A stretch of DNA of 6,113 nucleotides from Casp-actino8 sp964614655 (lineage in GTDB: Bacteria; Actinomycetota; Acidimicrobiia; Acidimicrobiales; Ilumatobacteraceae). Positions 6,052-6,113 of this stretch are shown piece after piece. Every line of letters begins with the position of its first letter. Position 1 is the first letter of the stretch. The stretch covers positions 1-6,113 of the forward strand of contig CAZTPF010000057.1 in the NCBI GenBank assembly GCA_964614655.1. The letters run 5' to 3'. The notes beneath the pieces are model-generated. The model saw only the letters and a list, made by a program, of their open reading frames with translations, was not told the origin of the DNA and did no database searches. A program made the translations under genes and the position numbers.

Positions 6052-6113
6052 GGGTCGATGCCCGAGCGGCCAAAGGGAGCAGACTGTAAATCTGCCGGCA
6101 TTGCCTACGGAGG
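6052..6113 (+). tRNA. tRNA-Tyr (anticodon GUA), truncated by window end
   Basis: The 5' part of a class II tRNA is readable by structure. The acceptor 5' strand is GGGTCGA (6052-6058), followed by TG. The D-arm is CCC/GGG (6061-6063 with 6075-6077) closing loop GAGCGGCCAAA. The anticodon stem is GCAGA/TCTGC (6079-6083 with 6091-6095) around loop CTGTAAA, with anticodon GTA at 6086-6088. A long variable arm with a GGC/GCC stem follows (6097-6105). The last five bases, GGAGG (6109-6113), are the 5' strand of the T-stem. The long variable arm with a GUA anticodon is diagnostic of bacterial tRNA-Tyr. The T-loop, the 3' acceptor strand (expected TCGACCC) and any encoded CCA lie beyond the window. 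Confidence 0.96.

Noticed and set aside
6051..6061. ATG codons at 6050-6052 and 6058-6060 that might begin a small gene.
   Set aside because: They lie in or at the edge of the tRNA-Tyr sequence, whose arms and anticodon account for the bases fully.

Overview
The window is a compact, high-GC bacterial chromosomal segment with five protein genes and the 5' part of a tRNA gene. The G/C-rich third codon positions, an actinobacterial-looking YajQ and NuoN, and a probable leaderless promoter suggest an actinomycete (Actinomycetota). An uncultivated, Acidimicrobiia-like lineage is my best guess, but this is an impression from protein style and not a phylogenetic result.

Layout. 1-1512 (+): nuoN, the last membrane subunit of respiratory complex I, with its 5' end at or just before the window edge. 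1520-2518 (+): a MidA/NDUFAF7-family SAM-dependent methyltransferase starting 7 bases after nuoN stops, so very probably in the same operon. 2534-3475 (-): an EamA/DMT-family membrane transporter, convergent with the methyltransferase. 3476-3539: a short divergent intergenic region with a ribosome-binding site for each side and a TCTAG/CTAGA dyad. 3540-5495 (+): acs, AMP-forming acetyl-CoA synthetase. 5498-5986 (-): a YajQ-family protein, convergent with acs and only 2 bases from it. 5987-6051: divergent intergenic region. 6052-6113 (+): tRNA-Tyr(GUA), cut by the window end just before its T-loop. No stretch above 300 bases lacks a gene; the longest non-coding interval is about 65 bases.

How the genes fit together. 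NuoN (proton-pumping subunit) and the adjacent methyltransferase form the one clear functional pairing. The mitochondrial relative of the methyltransferase, NDUFAF7, is a complex I assembly factor that methylates an arginine of NDUFS2 (the NuoD counterpart), so the bacterial gene order points to the same role. Acs activates acetate for central metabolism and is an independent transcription unit. The transporter, YajQ and tRNA-Tyr are single units with no evident link to their neighbours.

I found no CRISPR array, mobile element, phage gene, toxin-antitoxin pair or obviously new system. The points worth a second look are the nuoN-methyltransferase linkage, a 14-bp palindrome holding both stop codons of the acs/yajQ convergent pair, a hairpin at the other convergent junction, and a likely leaderless start of yajQ.
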